Below are positions 1-7,133 of a stretch of DNA of 17,233 nt, piece after piece. Every line of letters starts with the position of its first letter. Within the stretch, counting starts at the first letter, position 1. The stretch is from Sulfurospirillum arcachonense (GTDB lineage: Bacteria; Campylobacterota; Campylobacteria; Campylobacterales; Sulfurospirillaceae): assembly GCA_015662785.1 (NCBI GenBank), contig DQTM01000123.1:1-17233 (forward strand). The letters are read 5' to 3'. A program made the translations under genes and the position numbers. Below the pieces are notes generated by a model that worked only from the letters and a program-made list of their open reading frames with translations, ran no database searches and was not told where the DNA came from.

Positions 1-150
1 AAAACACAGTATGAGTCTATAACAGTGGCATCAAATACTATATACGATATAAATGAGCTTCGAAATGATATAAATGAACTTCTTACATGTAAAGACAAGT
101 TAGCACAACTCAAAAAAATAGTACCTGAGTTTAACCATAATGCAGGCTGA
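1..150 (+). CDS. 3' end of an unidentified protein gene
   Basis: The reading frame is open from the first base of the window to a TGA at 148-150 and gives the last 49 residues of a protein that begins outside the window. The visible tail is polar and looks helical, with a repeated pattern of the kind IxDINELRNDINELL followed by a lysine-rich segment, so it is probably a coiled coil or helical bundle. Such tails occur in chemotaxis and signalling proteins of this phylum, but I see no diagnostic motif and do not assign a function. It carries one of the window's TACATGTA octamers as a Thr-Cys codon pair. The next gene starts 70 bases downstream, so the two may or may not be cotranscribed. Confidence 0.6.
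   Translation, partial: KTQYESITVASNTIYDINELRNDINELLTCKDKLAQLKKIVPEFNHNAG
84..91. repeat. TACATGTA octamer, copy 1 (in CDS)
   Basis: The copy lies in the 10-base perfect palindrome TTACATGTAA at 83-92, inside the coding tail at the left edge, read as Leu-Thr-Cys-Lys. Confidence 0.6.
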
Positions 151-185
151 ACAAAAACTATACACTAAAATTAATCTTTTTTAGA

Positions 186-213
186 TAAAATGGCGTATAT
201 TTAAAAGAGAGGA
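186..213 (+). promoter_or_regulatory. Possible -10 element and ribosome binding site before the PDC gene
   Basis: A TAAAAT hexamer at 186-191 is a plausible sigma-70 -10 element. GAGAGGA at 207-213 ends 6 bases before the ATG at 220, which is a good ribosome binding site and fixes that start. No clear -35 is seen, so the promoter part is weak. Confidence 0.35.
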
Positions 214-219
214 TTTTTA

Positions 220-1140
220 ATGGTAGTTCGTGAAATACAGCAATTTTCAGAAGTAAGACAGCGCGCACGTGCCTATTTTTGTTATCTATTTAGTAGAAAT
301 ATGCCTATTCGTCTTCCCAATCCGGATTTACAAGAGATAGAAAATTCACTTGATAAAATCGTCAATGAAGTAGATAACTTTGAAGCCTTGTATGTGCTTG
401 ATGCCAACGGTAAACAAGTGACTGATAACTTAACCAATAAACAAGAGTATAAAGGTGGATTTGATAAAAATAGAAGTAATAAATCTTATTTTTATCGTGC
501 AGTGCGTCAAAGAAGGTGTGTTTTAACTGATCCATATCCTTCTAGTTTAACAAACTCTTTAACTGTAACGGCAGCCTACCCTATATATGATGATAAGTCA
601 GAGTTAAAGTATGTAGCTTGTATGGATATTTCTTTGAAAGACGTCCTTAAAATTGCTCATCCAAGTTCTTTACAGTCTATATTTGGAGATTTTGTAAAAG
701 TTGCTTATAGCATATTTTCACTGGCACTTTTAATGGTTGCTTTTTTACTTTTTTACAATGGTATGGCAAGTCTTATAAGTCATGGTTTTATGAGTGCAAC
801 AGAAGATATAGATACGATGTTTAAGGCTACTATACTTTTAACACTCTCCTTGGCAATATTTGACTTGGTAAAAACTATCTTTGAGGAAGAGGTGCTTGGT
901 AGGCATAATAAAGATGAAGCAATTGGCATACATAAAACGATGGTTCGATTTTTAGGTTCTATAGTCATAGCACTTGCTATAGAAGCTCTTATGCTTGTTT
1001 TTAAATTTGCTATAACAGACCCAACTCACATACTCTCAGCAGTATACCTCATAGGCGGAGTGGCTGTACTTTTAGTATCTTTAGCATATTATGTAAAATC
1101 TGCTGCATCAATAAAGAGAGAAAATGATAGCGTTAATTGA
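220..1140 (+). CDS. PDC/Cache sensor-domain protein with four C-terminal membrane helices
   Basis: The protein has 306 residues. Residues about 35-145 resemble a PDC (Cache-type) ligand-binding sensor domain: the stretch with SYFYRAV near 89-95, then DPYPSS near 104-109 and TAAYPIYD near 117-124, is the usual second half of that fold. Four hydrophobic segments follow at about 159-180, 201-221, 243-263 and 271-292. There is no obvious signal peptide or membrane helix before the sensor domain, and no kinase, GGDEF, EAL or chemotaxis signalling domain after it. This is unusual, because PDC domains are normally extracytoplasmic and flanked by membrane helices. It overlaps hisH by 17 bases, so the two are probably translated from one message. 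Its role is unknown. It could be a membrane sensor with an undescribed output, or a small-molecule-responsive membrane protein. Confidence 0.8.
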   Translation: MVVREIQQFSEVRQRARAYFCYLFSRNMPIRLPNPDLQEIENSLDKIVNEVDNFEALYVLDANGKQVTDNLTNKQEYKGGFDKNRSNKSYFYRAVRQRRCVLTDPYPSSLTNSLTVTAAYPIYDDKSELKYVACMDISLKDVLKIAHPSSLQSIFGDFVKVAYSIFSLALLMVAFLLFYNGMASLISHGFMSATEDIDTMFKATILLTLSLAIFDLVKTIFEEEVLGRHNKDEAIGIHKTMVRFLGSIVIALAIEALMLVFKFAITDPTHILSAVYLIGGVAVLLVSLAYYVKSAASIKRENDSVN

Positions 1141-1735
1141 TTATAATATGGGAAACCTAAGAAGTGTTTCCAATGCTTTTGAAAAAATAGGTTCAAAAGT
1201 AGAAGTAGTAAGTGACCCAGAAAAACTAAAAGAGTTTGATAAGGTTATACTTCCCGGAGTTGGAGCATATAAAGATGCAATGGAGCATTTGCAAGGTGTA
1301 GGTATGCAAGAGTCTATTTTAGAGTTTGCGAAGAGTGGAAAACCTCTTCTTGGTATCTGTTTAGGTATGCAACTTTTGTTAGATTCTAGTGAAGAGTTTG
1401 GAAAGACAGAAGGTCTTGGTTTGATTGAAGGAAAAGTAGTAGAGTTCGACAAATCTAAGTTTGACCACAAACTAAAAGTTCCACACATGGGTTGGAATGA
1501 ACTTTTTGTACAACGTGACTCAAAACTTTTTGAAGGCATGAGTAGAGAGATTTATCTCTATTTCGTACATAGTTTTCACGCTACATGTAAAGATGAATTT
1601 GCAATTGGGAAAACATTTTACGGATATGATTTTGTGAGTGCAGTTGAGAAAGACAATATATATGGTTTTCAACCTCATCCAGAAAAATCACATGAAAATG
1701 GATTAAAAATACTTAAAAATTTTACGGAGTTATAA
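1124..1735 (+). CDS. hisH: Imidazole glycerol phosphate synthase, glutaminase subunit HisH
   Basis: HisH hydrolyses glutamine and passes ammonia to HisF, which forms imidazole glycerol phosphate and AICAR in histidine biosynthesis. The protein has 203 residues, normal for HisH. It starts with the family signature MIALIDYNMGNLRSV. The class I glutamine amidotransferase triad is visible: Cys79 in GICLGMQ, His185 and Glu187 in QPHPEKS. The oxyanion-strand region PGVGAY is at 44-49. The start ATG at 1124 lies inside the end of the preceding gene, with a weak AGAGAG site just upstream. The stop TAA is followed directly by the ATG of hisA. HisF is not in this window, so the pathway genes are dispersed, as is common in Campylobacterota. 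Confidence 0.97.
   Translation: MIALIDYNMGNLRSVSNAFEKIGSKVEVVSDPEKLKEFDKVILPGVGAYKDAMEHLQGVGMQESILEFAKSGKPLLGICLGMQLLLDSSEEFGKTEGLGLIEGKVVEFDKSKFDHKLKVPHMGWNELFVQRDSKLFEGMSREIYLYFVHSFHATCKDEFAIGKTFYGYDFVSAVEKDNIYGFQPHPEKSHENGLKILKNFTEL
1582..1589. repeat. TACATGTA octamer, copy 2 (in hisH)
   Basis: The copy is read as Ala-Thr-Cys-Lys in HisH, just after the HSFH segment near residue 152. Confidence 0.6.
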
Positions 1736-2455
1736 ATGGAAATTTTACCAGCAATAGATTTAAAAGATGGTTTAGCAGTTAGACTTACACATGGACTTAT
1801 GGATACAGCAAAAGTTTATTCAAACGAACCATTTGAAGTAGCTAAAAAGTTTGAAGAGATGGGGTCAAAATGGCTTCATTTAGTAGACCTAAACGGAGCA
1901 TTTGCAGGAGAGCCAAAAAACTTAGAGCAGATTGTAAAAATAAGAGAAAATTGTAATCTAAAACTAGAAATAGGTGGTGGTATTCGAGATGTTGATACAA
2001 TAAGACGTTATTGCGATTTAGGAGTAGACAGAATTATTCTTGGCTCAATTGCTCTTAAAAATCCAGAGTTTGTAAAACAGATGAGTAAAAACTACTCAAT
2101 TGCAGTTGGTATTGATGCGATTGATGGTTACGTAGCAGTTGAAGGATGGGCTAAAAAATCGACCATGAGAGCAACTGATTTAGCGCAAGAGTTTGCAAAT
2201 GCTGGCGTTGAAGCTATCATATGTACAGATGTAGGAAGAGATGGAACTTTAAGTGGTGTAAATGTAGATTTTACATTGGAAATTGCAAGAGTTAGTGGTG
2301 TTGATACCATAGCAAGTGGCGGAGTAAAAAACATAGAAGATATAAAACTTCTTCTTGAGACAAAAGAGGTTTCAGGTGTTATTGTGGGTAAAGCTTACTA
2401 CGAAGGAACATTAGATTTAAGAGAAGCTTTTAGGCTAACGAGTGGATTAAAGTAA
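1736..2455 (+). CDS. hisA: ProFAR isomerase HisA (phosphoribosylformimino-AICAR-phosphate isomerase)
   Basis: HisA catalyses the Amadori rearrangement of ProFAR to PRFAR, the substrate of HisF-HisH. The protein is a 239-residue single-domain (beta-alpha)8 barrel. The catalytic pair Asp8 (in LPAIDLKDG) and Asp127 (in VGIDAID) are both present, as is Thr164 in CTDVGRDGT. Phosphate-binding glycines lie in EIGGGIR (79-84) and ASGGV (193-197). The ATG touches the hisH stop codon, and GGAG at 1726-1729 provides a ribosome binding site inside hisH, so the two are translationally linked. The His-type residues around the active site argue against the paralogous HisF. Confidence 0.97.
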   Translation: MEILPAIDLKDGLAVRLTHGLMDTAKVYSNEPFEVAKKFEEMGSKWLHLVDLNGAFAGEPKNLEQIVKIRENCNLKLEIGGGIRDVDTIRRYCDLGVDRIILGSIALKNPEFVKQMSKNYSIAVGIDAIDGYVAVEGWAKKSTMRATDLAQEFANAGVEAIICTDVGRDGTLSGVNVDFTLEIARVSGVDTIASGGVKNIEDIKLLLETKEVSGVIVGKAYYEGTLDLREAFRLTSGLK

Positions 2456-2470
2456 CTTCAAAGAAATTTT

Positions 2471-2479
2471 TGTTAAAAT
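2471..2479 (+). promoter_or_regulatory. Probable extended -10 promoter of the cheY-prmA-ftsH operon
   Basis: TGTTAAAAT is an extended -10 element (TG-n-TAAAAT) in the 61-base gap between hisA and cheY. The same nine bases occur on the other strand before der (15833-15841), which supports it. The start of transcription would be near 2486. No convincing -35 is seen, as is usual in this phylum. Confidence 0.45.
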
Positions 2480-2480
2480 G

Positions 2481-2495
2481 TTAATAGAATATTAA
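2481..2495. repeat. Inverted repeat TTAATA-gaa-TATTAA upstream of cheY
   Basis: This is a perfect 6-base inverted repeat around a 3-base centre, immediately downstream of the probable -10 and covering the likely transcription start. It could be an operator. It consists only of A and T in the arms, so chance is a real alternative. Confidence 0.3.
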
Positions 2496-2522
2496 AAACT
2501 TGTTAATTGAAAAGGAGTGACA

Positions 2523-2888
2523 TTGAGATTGCTAGTAGTGGACGACAGCTCGACAATGCGCCGTATTATAAAAAATACATTAGCAAGATTGGACTATAAA
2601 GATGTATTGGAAGCAGAAGATGGTGTGGTTGCTTGGAAAGTTATGGCTGAAAATGAAGATATAGACGTTCTTATTACAGATTGGAATATGCCAGAAATGA
2701 ATGGTCTAGAATTAGTCAAAAAAGTAAGAGCAGAAGCAAAATACGAAGATATGCCCATAATTATGGTTACAACCGAAGGTGGAAAAGCTGAAGTTATTGT
2801 AGCTTTAAAAGCTGGAGTTAATAACTATATAGTAAAACCTTTTACACCCGCAGTACTGAAAGAAAAACTTGAGGATGTTTTAGGCTAA
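2523..2888 (+). CDS. cheY: Chemotaxis response regulator CheY
   Basis: CheY is phosphorylated by CheA and binds the flagellar switch to change rotation. I chose TTG at 2523 as the start: AAGGAG at 2512-2517 is an ideal distance (5 bases) from it, and it gives a start MRLLVVDDSSTMRRII like other Campylobacterota CheY proteins. A GTG at 2517 in the same frame overlaps that ribosome binding site and would add only two residues. With the TTG start the protein has 121 residues. The receiver-domain residues are complete: Asp7 and Asp8, phosphoacceptor Asp53 (ITDWNMPEMNG), Thr83-Thr84, Tyr102 and Lys105 (YIVKPF). No output domain is attached. It is the first gene of a run with prmA and ftsH, away from other chemotaxis genes, an order also recalled from C. 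jejuni. Confidence 0.95.
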   Translation: MRLLVVDDSSTMRRIIKNTLARLDYKDVLEAEDGVVAWKVMAENEDIDVLITDWNMPEMNGLELVKKVRAEAKYEDMPIIMVTTEGGKAEVIVALKAGVNNYIVKPFTPAVLKEKLEDVLG

Positions 2889-2890
2889 TC

Positions 2891-3715
2891 GTGAAAGAAA
2901 CCTATAACGAACTACAAGTCACCCCATTCGGAGAATATGATCGTTTCGCCGACTTTATCCTAACCCTTACAAATGAAGCTATAGAAGAGTGCGATGGTGT
3001 TATCATTGTGCGCAGTGAAGAAGAACTTGACGCAATTGAATTTGGTGTAAAGGTTTTTGCGCAGAGCCTCGCTGTTACTCTGAACAAAAAGGTAAGTGTT
3101 GAAACAAAACTCGAAGTTAAAGAGAATATAGACTGGATAAGCAGTTACCAAAAATCGGTTCAGCCTATAGAGATAGGTGAATTTTATATACATCCTAGTT
3201 GGACGACAAAAAAAGAGAATAAGCTAAATATTCTCATAGACCCAGCTCTTGCATTTGGATCTGGTCATCATGAGACAACATACGGATGTTTGCTTATGTT
3301 ACAAAAGTATTTACAAAAAGATGATAAAGTATTCGACGTTGGTTGTGGAAGTGGAATTCTTTCCATTGCTAGTGCAAAGCTTGGAGCAAATGTTGATTTT
3401 TGTGATACAGATGAGCTTGCAGTTCAAAGTGCAAGTGATAACTTTGAATTAAACAGAGAAAAATACAACAACTCTTGGACAGGATCAGTGCAAAAAAGAG
3501 AGGGTGTGTATGATGTAGTCATAGCTAATATCATAGCCGATGTTCTTATCATGCTTGCACCTGACTTGATAAGTGCAACAAAAAAGGGTGGTATATTGAT
3601 ACTATCAGGAATACTTGATAAGTATGTACAAAGAGTAGAAACTAGATTTAATTCGATGGAAATTTTAGAAAAATATAAAAAAGATGAGTGGTATACACTC
3701 GTACTAAAAAGGTAA
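2891..3715 (+). CDS. prmA: Ribosomal protein L11 methyltransferase PrmA
   Basis: PrmA trimethylates ribosomal protein L11 with S-adenosylmethionine as donor. The 274-residue protein starts at GTG, two bases after the cheY stop codon. The N-terminal substrate-recognition part is divergent, as is usual. The Rossmann methyltransferase domain has PALAFGSGHHETT at 118-130, the SAM-binding loop FDVGCGSGILS at 148-158, an acidic residue after strand 2 (CDTDE, 171-175), and the motif ANII (212-215) in the NxxxxxL-like catalytic segment. The family end, with LSGIL at 238-242, is present. The ribosome binding site is weak (AGG within the end of cheY), so translation probably depends on coupling to cheY. 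Confidence 0.93.
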   Translation: MKETYNELQVTPFGEYDRFADFILTLTNEAIEECDGVIIVRSEEELDAIEFGVKVFAQSLAVTLNKKVSVETKLEVKENIDWISSYQKSVQPIEIGEFYIHPSWTTKKENKLNILIDPALAFGSGHHETTYGCLLMLQKYLQKDDKVFDVGCGSGILSIASAKLGANVDFCDTDELAVQSASDNFELNREKYNNSWTGSVQKREGVYDVVIANIIADVLIMLAPDLISATKKGGILILSGILDKYVQRVETRFNSMEILEKYKKDEWYTLVLKR

Positions 3716-3719
3716 AAAC

Positions 3720-5684
3720 TTGAACCAAAATAAAGATAACAAAGACAATAAAAACAGTAATTTTTTTAACCAAAACCCACTTTTAGTATTTGCAATTTTT
3801 TCAATTGTAATTATAATGGTGTTTAAAAACTTTTTAGCACCAGATGATGGTATGGGTGGCATGAGCAATTCTCAAGGTGGAAAAGCTATTACAAAAAACA
3901 TAAACTACTATGATTTTAAAGAGTTAGTTAAGAAAAACCAAGTAACTTATGTTGCTATGGGGCAAACTATACTTAGAGCCGTAGATGAAAAAGGTACGAC
4001 TAAAACAGTATACATAGTAAAAAAAGTTGGTCAAGATCCAACATTGATTCCTCTGCTTGATGAGAAGAAAATTCCATATGGTGGGTACAATGAAACAAAT
4101 ATACTTACAGAGATTCTTTTTTCTTGGGTAATTCCTATTTTTATATTTTTTGGTATTTGGATGCTACTTGCAAACCGTATGCAAAAAAACATGGGTGGTG
4201 GAATTCTTGGAATGGGAAGCAGTAAAAAACTAGTAAATTCAGAGAAACCAGATGTTAAGTTTGACGATGTCGCTGGAGTTGAAGAGTCAAAAGAGGAAGT
4301 AAAAGAGATAGTTGATTTTTTAAAAAATCCTGATCGCTATCTAATTCTTGGAGCTAAAATTCCTAAAGGTGTTCTTCTTGTGGGACCTCCTGGTACTGGT
4401 AAAACTCTTTTAGCAAAAGCAGTTGCAGGTGAAGCAGGTGTTCCTTTTTTCTCGGTTTCAGGATCAAGTTTTATAGAGATGTTTGTGGGAGTCGGTGCAA
4501 GTAGAGTAAGAGATCTTTTTGAGAATGCAAAAAAAGAGTCGCCTTCGATAGTTTTTATTGATGAGATAGATGCTATTGGAAAAAGTCGTGCTGCAAACGG
4601 ACAGATGGGTGGAAATGATGAGAGAGAGCAGACTCTAAACCAACTACTTGCAGAGATGGATGGATTTAGTTCCGATAAATCTCCAGTTATCGTTCTTGCA
4701 GCGACTAATAGACCTGAAGTACTTGACGCCGCACTTTTAAGACCAGGACGTTTTGATAGACAAGTCTTAGTTGATAAGCCAGATTTTAAAGGAAGAGTTG
4801 ATATCTTGAAAGTTCATGTTGATGGTATAAAGCTTTCTAAAGATGTTGATTTAGAAGATATAGGGCGTTTAACGGCTGGACTTGCGGGCTCTGATTTAGC
4901 AAATATAATTAATGAAGCGGCACTTTTAGCAGGACGTGCTAATAAATCTCATGTTCATCATAAAGATATGGTTGAAGCAGTTGAGCGTTCGATTGCAGGT
5001 TTAGAGAAAAAAAGTCGTCGTATAAACCCTGAAGAGAAAAGGATAGTATCTTATCATGAGAGTGGACATGCTCTGATTGCAGAGACTACAATCGGTGCAA
5101 AGAGCGTATCAAAAGTCTCTATCATACCTCGTGGGCTTGCAGCTCTTGGGTATACATTAAATACTCCAGAAGAGAATAAATTTTTGGCTCAAAAGCATGA
5201 ATTAATTGCTGAAGTTGATGTACTTTTAGGTGGACGTGCAGCAGAAGAAATTTTTATAGGTGAAATTAGTACAGGCGCTGGTAATGATCTTGAGCGTGCA
5301 ACTGGTATTATAAAGTCAATGGCAAGTATATATGGTATGAGTGATGTTGCTGGATTGATGGTTATTTCACGTCAACACAATACTTTTTTGGGTAGTAGTT
5401 CATCAAATGACTGTAGCGATAAGATGTCTGAAGATCTTGACAGACATATTAAAAGTATGCTTGATGAGAGATACAAAATAGTCCTAGAAAAGCTTGAAAA
5501 GTATAAAGAGTGTATAGAGAGTATCGTGCTTTCATTAAAGAAAAATGAGACAATTGATGGTGATCAACTCAGAAAAATAATTCATGCGTATGAAGAAGAG
5601 CATGGAATAGAGTCATTAAAAAAGAAAAAAACCAAAGATAGTAAAAAAACAGAAGAAACAGAAGAAATTGAATATGAAAAATAG
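3720..5684 (+). CDS. ftsH: ATP-dependent zinc metalloprotease FtsH
   Basis: FtsH is a hexameric inner-membrane AAA+ protease that degrades misfolded membrane proteins and some regulatory proteins. The 654-residue protein has two membrane helices (about 20-36 and 132-151) around a periplasmic segment. The AAA+ domain has Walker A GPPGTGKT (222-229), Walker B FIDEID (279-284) and the second region of homology with arginine fingers (LLRPGRFDRQ, 339-348). The protease domain has the zinc motif HESGH (446-450), with Asp523 in GNDLERAT as the likely third ligand. The tail from about 620 is rich in Lys and Glu. The start is TTG at 3720, with AAAAAGG at 3706-3712 well placed before it; no nearby ATG fits the family start as well. 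Gap to prmA is 4 bases, and the end overlaps the next gene by 11 bases. Confidence 0.97.
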   Translation: MNQNKDNKDNKNSNFFNQNPLLVFAIFSIVIIMVFKNFLAPDDGMGGMSNSQGGKAITKNINYYDFKELVKKNQVTYVAMGQTILRAVDEKGTTKTVYIVKKVGQDPTLIPLLDEKKIPYGGYNETNILTEILFSWVIPIFIFFGIWMLLANRMQKNMGGGILGMGSSKKLVNSEKPDVKFDDVAGVEESKEEVKEIVDFLKNPDRYLILGAKIPKGVLLVGPPGTGKTLLAKAVAGEAGVPFFSVSGSSFIEMFVGVGASRVRDLFENAKKESPSIVFIDEIDAIGKSRAANGQMGGNDEREQTLNQLLAEMDGFSSDKSPVIVLAATNRPEVLDAALLRPGRFDRQVLVDKPDFKGRVDILKVHVDGIKLSKDVDLEDIGRLTAGLAGSDLANIINEAALLAGRANKSHVHHKDMVEAVERSIAGLEKKSRRINPEEKRIVSYHESGHALIAETTIGAKSVSKVSIIPRGLAALGYTLNTPEENKFLAQKHELIAEVDVLLGGRAAEEIFIGEISTGAGNDLERATGIIKSMASIYGMSDVAGLMVISRQHNTFLGSSSSNDCSDKMSEDLDRHIKSMLDERYKIVLEKLEKYKECIESIVLSLKKNETIDGDQLRKIIHAYEEEHGIESLKKKKTKDSKKTEETEEIEYEK

Positions 5685-6330
5685 TACAACAACACAACTA
5701 ATTGCTAAAGAAGGGTGGAAGTATCTCTTCTTTTCAGCTGTTGTATTTGTACTATCTATATGGTTTGATATATTTCCATGGGTATTTTTTGTTATTTTAA
5801 TTTTTACAGGATATTTGTTTAGAAATCCTGAGAGGCTTCCTGCTGAAGATGATGATATGGCAGTTCTTAGTCCAAGTGATGGAATAATTTCTTCTATTTG
5901 TAAAGCAAAACATAGTGATGGTAAAGAGTATATAAAAGTAGAGATTCAAAAATCTTTATTAGAAGCTTGTATATTAAGAGCACCAACAACTTTGAATATA
6001 AAATCAACGCAGAGAAGACATGGGCTTTTTTTACCTAGTAAATTAGAATTAAGTAAAAAACTTGGTGAGAGAGCTATCCTTACATGTAAGAGTAGTTATA
6101 GTGAACTTTTTATCAATATAAATGCTGGAGTATTTGCTAGAAAAATAGAACTTTTTAAAACTGTAGGACCACTAAAATCTGCTCAAAGATTTGGGCTTTT
6201 AGTTGAGGGTAATGTTGAACTTTATTTACCACTTGATAGTAGAGTAAAAGTCTCTGTTGGAGATGAAGTAAAAGCTGGTGAAAGTGTACTTGGTTACTTT
6301 GCACATAAAGGAAAAACAGATGAGAGATAG
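5674..6330 (+). CDS. Phosphatidylserine decarboxylase-like membrane protein, probably catalytically inactive
   Basis: The 218-residue protein begins with one or two membrane helices (about 16-48) and then resembles the short, archaeal-type phosphatidylserine decarboxylases: NPER near 51-54, LSPSDG at 65-70, RAPTT near 102-106, and a C-terminal lipoyl-like end with GDEVKAGESVLGYF (196-209). In active enzymes self-cleavage occurs at a Gly-Ser whose serine becomes the pyruvoyl group. Here the matching segment RFGLLVEGNVELYLP (172-186) has Gly-Asn. The family histidine in DVHVNR is replaced by Cys99 in EACILR. Both changes are read directly from the DNA. I therefore infer a non-catalytic homologue. 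It sits between ftsH and pssA, overlapping each by 11 bases, an arrangement also known in Campylobacter where it is called decarboxylase-related. I chose ATG 5674; a TTG at 5668 in frame adds two residues. Confidence 0.75.
   Translation: MKNSTTTQLIAKEGWKYLFFSAVVFVLSIWFDIFPWVFFVILIFTGYLFRNPERLPAEDDDMAVLSPSDGIISSICKAKHSDGKEYIKVEIQKSLLEACILRAPTTLNIKSTQRRHGLFLPSKLELSKKLGERAILTCKSSYSELFININAGVFARKIELFKTVGPLKSAQRFGLLVEGNVELYLPLDSRVKVSVGDEVKAGESVLGYFAHKGKTDER
6081..6088. repeat. TACATGTA octamer, copy 3 (in psd-like gene)
   Basis: The copy lies in the 10-base palindrome TTACATGTAA at 6080-6089 and is read as Leu-Thr-Cys-Lys. Confidence 0.6.
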
Positions 6331-7045
6331 TAATGGTGAAAAATTGCAATTAATGTACATATTCCCAAATCTTTTTACAGCAGCAAGTGCATTTTTAGGA
6401 GTTATAGGCATAATAGCATCTTCAAATGGACAGTTTGAAAAAGCTGCAATCTATATTTTATTATCGCTTGTTTTAGATGGACTTGATGGAAGAGTCGCAA
6501 GACTTACTAATACAACAAGTAAATTTGGTGCAGAGTTTGATTCACTTGCCGACGTTATAGCGTTTGGTGCAGCTCCTGCTATGCTCTTTTACTTTAGTGT
6601 TGGTTATCAGTTTGGAAAACTTGGAGCACTTTTTAGTGCTTTATACGTTGTTTTTGGGGCAATAAGACTTGCAAGATTTAACGTGATGAGTGGGATGAGT
6701 GAACCTTCTGTTTTTATAGGTATTCCAATACCAGGAGCAGCAGTTGTTTTAACTATGTGGGTACTTACTTATCTGAAATATCCTTTTATGCATGGTTTAG
6801 AAATAGCAATGCTTTTAGGTCTTGGAGTTTTATCTTTTCTTATGGTAAGCAATATTCGTTATCCGAGTTTTAAAAAAGTAGATATGAAAAAAGCAAATAT
6901 AACAAAAGTTTTAGTAATTCTTATAGTTGTTTTTTCGCTTCTTTATCTTTATCCAGTAGAGAGTACAACAATTTTGATAACAGGATATTTACTTTATGGA
7001 CTTTTTCGTGGAGTCTATACGATTGCAAAAAAGAAGAAAAACTAG
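6320..7045 (+). CDS. pssA: CDP-diacylglycerol--serine O-phosphatidyltransferase PssA
   Basis: PssA joins CDP-diacylglycerol and serine to make phosphatidylserine, the precursor of phosphatidylethanolamine, in the inner membrane. The CDP-alcohol phosphatidyltransferase signature is complete: Asp53, Asp56, Gly57, Ala60-Arg61, Gly70, Asp74 and Asp78. The rest is a chain of hydrophobic helices, and the C-terminus is lysine-rich. I chose ATG 6320 because AAAGGA at 6307-6312 stands 7 bases before it and the protein then starts MRDSNGEKLQLMYIFPNLFT, normal for the family (241 residues). A GTG at 6278 in frame would add 14 residues that overlap the preceding gene by a further 42 bases and lacks a good ribosome binding site. 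The promoter of leuA begins in its last codons. Confidence 0.95.
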   Translation: MRDSNGEKLQLMYIFPNLFTAASAFLGVIGIIASSNGQFEKAAIYILLSLVLDGLDGRVARLTNTTSKFGAEFDSLADVIAFGAAPAMLFYFSVGYQFGKLGALFSALYVVFGAIRLARFNVMSGMSEPSVFIGIPIPGAAVVLTMWVLTYLKYPFMHGLEIAMLLGLGVLSFLMVSNIRYPSFKKVDMKKANITKVLVILIVVFSLLYLYPVESTTILITGYLLYGLFRGVYTIAKKKKN

Positions 7046-7051
7046 TATAAT
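7023..7051 (+). promoter_or_regulatory. Sigma-70 promoter of the leuA leader transcript
   Basis: TATAAT, an exact -10 consensus, lies at 7046-7051 directly after the pssA stop codon. TTGCAA at 7023-7028 is a 4-of-6 match to the -35 element at the ideal 17-base spacing. Transcription would start near 7058, only a few bases before the ribosome binding site of the leader peptide. Confidence 0.75.
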
Positions 7052-7061
7052 ACAAAAAAAT

Positions 7062-7133
7062 AGAAGGAGATAACATGATAACTTTACATGTAAAGCATAT
7101 TTCAATACAAAAGAGAAATAATAATCTCCTTCT
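7062..7133 (+). promoter_or_regulatory. Leader RNA pairing: leader ribosome binding site with the leucine-codon tract
   Basis: AGAAGGAGAT at 7062-7071 is perfectly complementary over 10 bases to ATCTCCTTCT at 7124-7133, the first leucine codons. The 52-base loop contains the leader start codon and the 14-base palindrome at 7082-7095. The pairing would hide the leader's ribosome binding site. No GC-rich stem with a T run lies between 7156 and leuA, so a classical intrinsic attenuator is not visible; control may be translational or Rho-dependent. Confidence 0.5.

Noticed and set aside
1141..1539. A 132-codon open frame on the - strand inside hisH
   Set aside because: It is the antisense shadow of a certain gene, rich in Ser, Pro and Phe as expected from reverse-reading, without a ribosome binding site or recognisable motif.
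2517..2522. GTG start for cheY
   Set aside because: It overlaps the AAGGAG that should serve as ribosome binding site; TTG 2523 is correctly spaced and matches the N-terminus of related CheY proteins.
6278..6319. GTG start for pssA that would lengthen the protein by 14 residues
   Set aside because: ATG 6320 has a well-spaced AAAGGA and gives the usual family N-terminus; the extra residues are just the psd-like gene read in another frame.
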